A DNA stretch of 14,274 nt from Maribacter sp. Lineage in GTDB: Bacteria > Bacteroidota > Bacteroidia > Flavobacteriales > Flavobacteriaceae. Position numbers and translations under genes: made by a program. The stretch covers positions 1 to 14,274 of the forward strand of contig JABDKZ010000096.1 in the NCBI GenBank assembly GCA_013001935.1. Reading direction: 5' to 3'. Of this stretch, positions 12,791 through 14,274 are shown one piece after another (within the stretch, counting starts at the first letter, position 1; every line of letters starts with the position of its first letter). Under the pieces are notes generated by a model. It was not told the DNA's origin, did not search any database, and saw only the letters and a program-made list of their open reading frames with translations.

Positions 12791-14167
12791 TTAAACCTTA
12801 ACATAATCTGTTCCGTATGGTTTACGTTGTTCGCGATGTAATAAGGCATTAGCTTCATCATCGTTCAAAAACACCTCCTTTTCAGGATCCCAATCTAGTT
12901 TACGTGAGAACTGCATTGCTATATCACTTATTAAGCAGACCGTACAGGCTTTATGCCCTTTATCAATAGGTGATATGGGTTCTTCACGGCTTTTAATACA
13001 ATCTAGCCAATTGCCATGTTGATCGTTTATTTTGTATAGATGCGTCTCATCCTCCCTTATTTGTGAAGCCAAAATCTTGACATCGGATGCATTCAATGCC
13101 TTATTGCTTTTTTCCTTATCCACGGGATCAGATGCTGAAGCTGTATATGCCCCACGGGAAACAAAAATCCAACCATTGGTTCCTTCATATCGTATACCAT
13201 TGGTATATCCTCCGCTTGTATAAACCGTAATGCCGTTTGCATATTCATGTTTTACCAAGAAATCTCCATGAACGTTCCATAATCCTGATTTTGGGAATTC
13301 TGCCAGTGCCTCGACAGAAATAGGGCCCGTCAATTCAGTATCCATACCCCATGCCGCTGAATCGTAATGATGTTGTCCCCACCCTGTGATCATTCCTGCT
13401 CCATAATTTCTGTGCCGCAACCATCCTGGTCTACTATAGTCGTTTTGAGGATGCACCCCAATTTCAGTATAAGGTACTTCTGGTGTTGATCCCAACCACC
13501 TATCATAGTTTAAATTACTAGGTATGGGCATCTCTGTTGCTTCTGGACCTGCAGGATCGCCAGGCAGTCCTATCTTGACCGTATGAATCTTACCAATGCG
13601 TCCATTTCTTACCAACTCTGCTGCAATTCTGAATTGTGGCATTGCCCGCTGTTGTGTTCCAACCTGTAATATCACATTTTTACTTTTTACTATATCGCGT
13701 AGTTGCTGCCCTTCCCTTACAGTCAATGAAGTTGGTTTTTGCAGGTAAATATCTTTCCCGGCTAATGCAGCTTCCATTGCTGGTTGTGAATGCCAATGAT
13801 CTGGGGTACTAATAACTACCGCATCAATATCCTTATTCAAAAGCATCTCCCGATAGTCTTCATAAACTTTAGTGTCCATATACTTTTCTTTCCCAGTCTT
13901 TTCTTTATAAAAAGAATCGATAAGAACTTTGGCATCGGCCACTCTTTTAGCATCCACATCGCAAACAGCTACATACCTTGCACTATCAAAACGAATTGTA
14001 TCATGAATATCATGGTCACGGGCAATACGGCCACATCCAATTTGACCTATGTTGATTTTATTGCTCGGTGCATCCTTCCCTAAAACATGGGCCGGTACTA
14101 TTGTGGGAAAACCAACTAGGGCAGCCGTGCCCATGGCAGTTTTATTGATAAAATATCTTCTTTTCAT
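12791..14167 (-). CDS. Gfo/Idh/MocA family oxidoreductase with Tat signal peptide
   Basis: A 458-residue enzyme. The N-terminus KRRYFINKTAMGTAALVGFP carries a twin-arginine motif (RRYFI) and an Ala/Gly-rich core, with likely cleavage after VPA (about 26). Tat export fits an enzyme folded around its NAD(P) before export, as in Zymomonas glucose-fructose oxidoreductase. The Rossmann loop is intact: GQIGCGRIAR (41-50), then TPDHWH (121-126) and YLQKPTSLT (141-149), where Lys144 is the catalytic-type lysine of the usual EKP motif. WGQHHYDSA (263-271) supplies the His/Asp active-site pair. Substrate unknown; a sugar or sugar-acid is likely. AAAAGG just before the ATG is one of the few good ribosome-binding sites here. 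It lies 15 bp after the stop of an upstream gene, so the promoter is outside the window. Confidence 0.93.
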   Translation of the reverse strand: MKRRYFINKTAMGTAALVGFPTIVPAHVLGKDAPSNKINIGQIGCGRIARDHDIHDTIRFDSARYVAVCDVDAKRVADAKVLIDSFYKEKTGKEKYMDTKVYEDYREMLLNKDIDAVVISTPDHWHSQPAMEAALAGKDIYLQKPTSLTVREGQQLRDIVKSKNVILQVGTQQRAMPQFRIAAELVRNGRIGKIHTVKIGLPGDPAGPEATEMPIPSNLNYDRWLGSTPEVPYTEIGVHPQNDYSRPGWLRHRNYGAGMITGWGQHHYDSAAWGMDTELTGPISVEALAEFPKSGLWNVHGDFLVKHEYANGITVYTSGGYTNGIRYEGTNGWIFVSRGAYTASASDPVDKEKSNKALNASDVKILASQIREDETHLYKINDQHGNWLDCIKSREEPISPIDKGHKACTVCLISDIAMQFSRKLDWDPEKEVFLNDDEANALLHREQRKPYGTDYVKV

Positions 14168-14182
14168 CCTTTTAAGGTTTTT

Positions 14183-14274
14183 CTAATTTTTAATGATGCT
14201 CATTTTCGGCGCTCTTATAAAGGCTTGCCAATATGCTTCAGCTTCAGGGACGGTCAAATCTTCCTCGAAAACTA
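14183..14274 (-). CDS. C-terminal end of an unidentified gene, first visible gene of the oxidoreductase operon
   Basis: An open frame enters from the right edge and ends with TAG at 14185-14183. It encodes 29 residues (from VFEEDLTVPEAEAYW to RAPKMSIIKN). The other two minus-strand frames contain stops here, and the 15-bp gap to the next gene plus same-strand order argue for a real co-transcribed gene. The fragment is too short for me to assign a family. Confidence 0.6.
   Translation of the reverse strand, partial: VFEEDLTVPEAEAYWQAFIRAPKMSIIKN

Noticed and set aside
13790..14083. Plus-strand open frame opposite the Tat-type oxidoreductase
   Set aside because: Antisense shadow of a conserved gene; no promoter box and no recognisable protein.
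1..14274. Mobile elements, CRISPR arrays, tRNA/rRNA genes and defence genes
   Set aside because: No terminal repeats, transposase, repeat-spacer pattern, tRNA-like cloverleaf or defence-domain motif was seen on either strand.

Overview
This window looks like an ordinary chromosomal segment of a marine-type member of the Flavobacteriaceae (Bacteroidetes). The DNA is AT-rich and ribosome-binding sites are weak or absent. Perfect TAnnTTTG -7 boxes, mostly TATTTTTG, precede six genes or operons. Several genes belong to families known to me mainly from flavobacteria: DUF6768, DUF6452, DUF6048, DUF4268 and the CCC-motif membrane proteins. I see no rRNA, tRNA, CRISPR array, insertion sequence, phage gene or integrase.

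Layout, left to right. (1) 1-2861: the start of a cysteine desulfurase gene (-, cut by the window edge), a small unrecognised lipoprotein (+), a KOW-like/Smr protein (-), then a three-gene + operon of small membrane proteins (DUF2752 plus two tandem CCC-motif proteins with a CD225/dispanin-like layout). A strong two-way terminator at 2872-2907 closes this block. (2) 2906-5268, all -: ornithine aminotransferase rocD, and an ECF sigma factor translationally coupled to a DUF6768 membrane protein. A candidate autoregulatory ECF promoter lies just upstream of the sigma gene. (3) 5393-8055, +: rlmD (23S rRNA m5U1939 methyltransferase) followed tightly by a DUF6452 lipoprotein and a DUF6048 outer-membrane-barrel-like protein. 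(4) 8079-10434: a THUMP rRNA methyltransferase (-) and a ZIP metal transporter + DUF4268 pair (+), driven by two -7 boxes placed back to back in one 19-bp palindrome. (5) 10507-14274, all -: a carbohydrate-oxidation operon with an unidentified gene cut by the right edge, a Tat-exported Gfo/Idh/MocA oxidoreductase, a lipoprotein Gfo/Idh-like oxidoreductase, and a mannonate-oxidoreductase-type SDR.

How they fit together: blocks 1-4 are mostly housekeeping (sulfur transfer, RNA modification, arginine/ornithine metabolism, metal uptake, envelope proteins, one envelope-linked sigma module). Block 5 is the most catabolic part; its two dehydrogenase-like proteins are predicted to be exported while the SDR is cytoplasmic, which suggests sugar or uronate oxidation split across the membrane. 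I found no clear new defence or mobile system. The items most worth a second look are the tandem CD225-like membrane operon, the sigma/DUF6768 module with its GAAC-N16-CGTC promoter, the palindromic divergent promoter, and the exported oxidoreductase pair.
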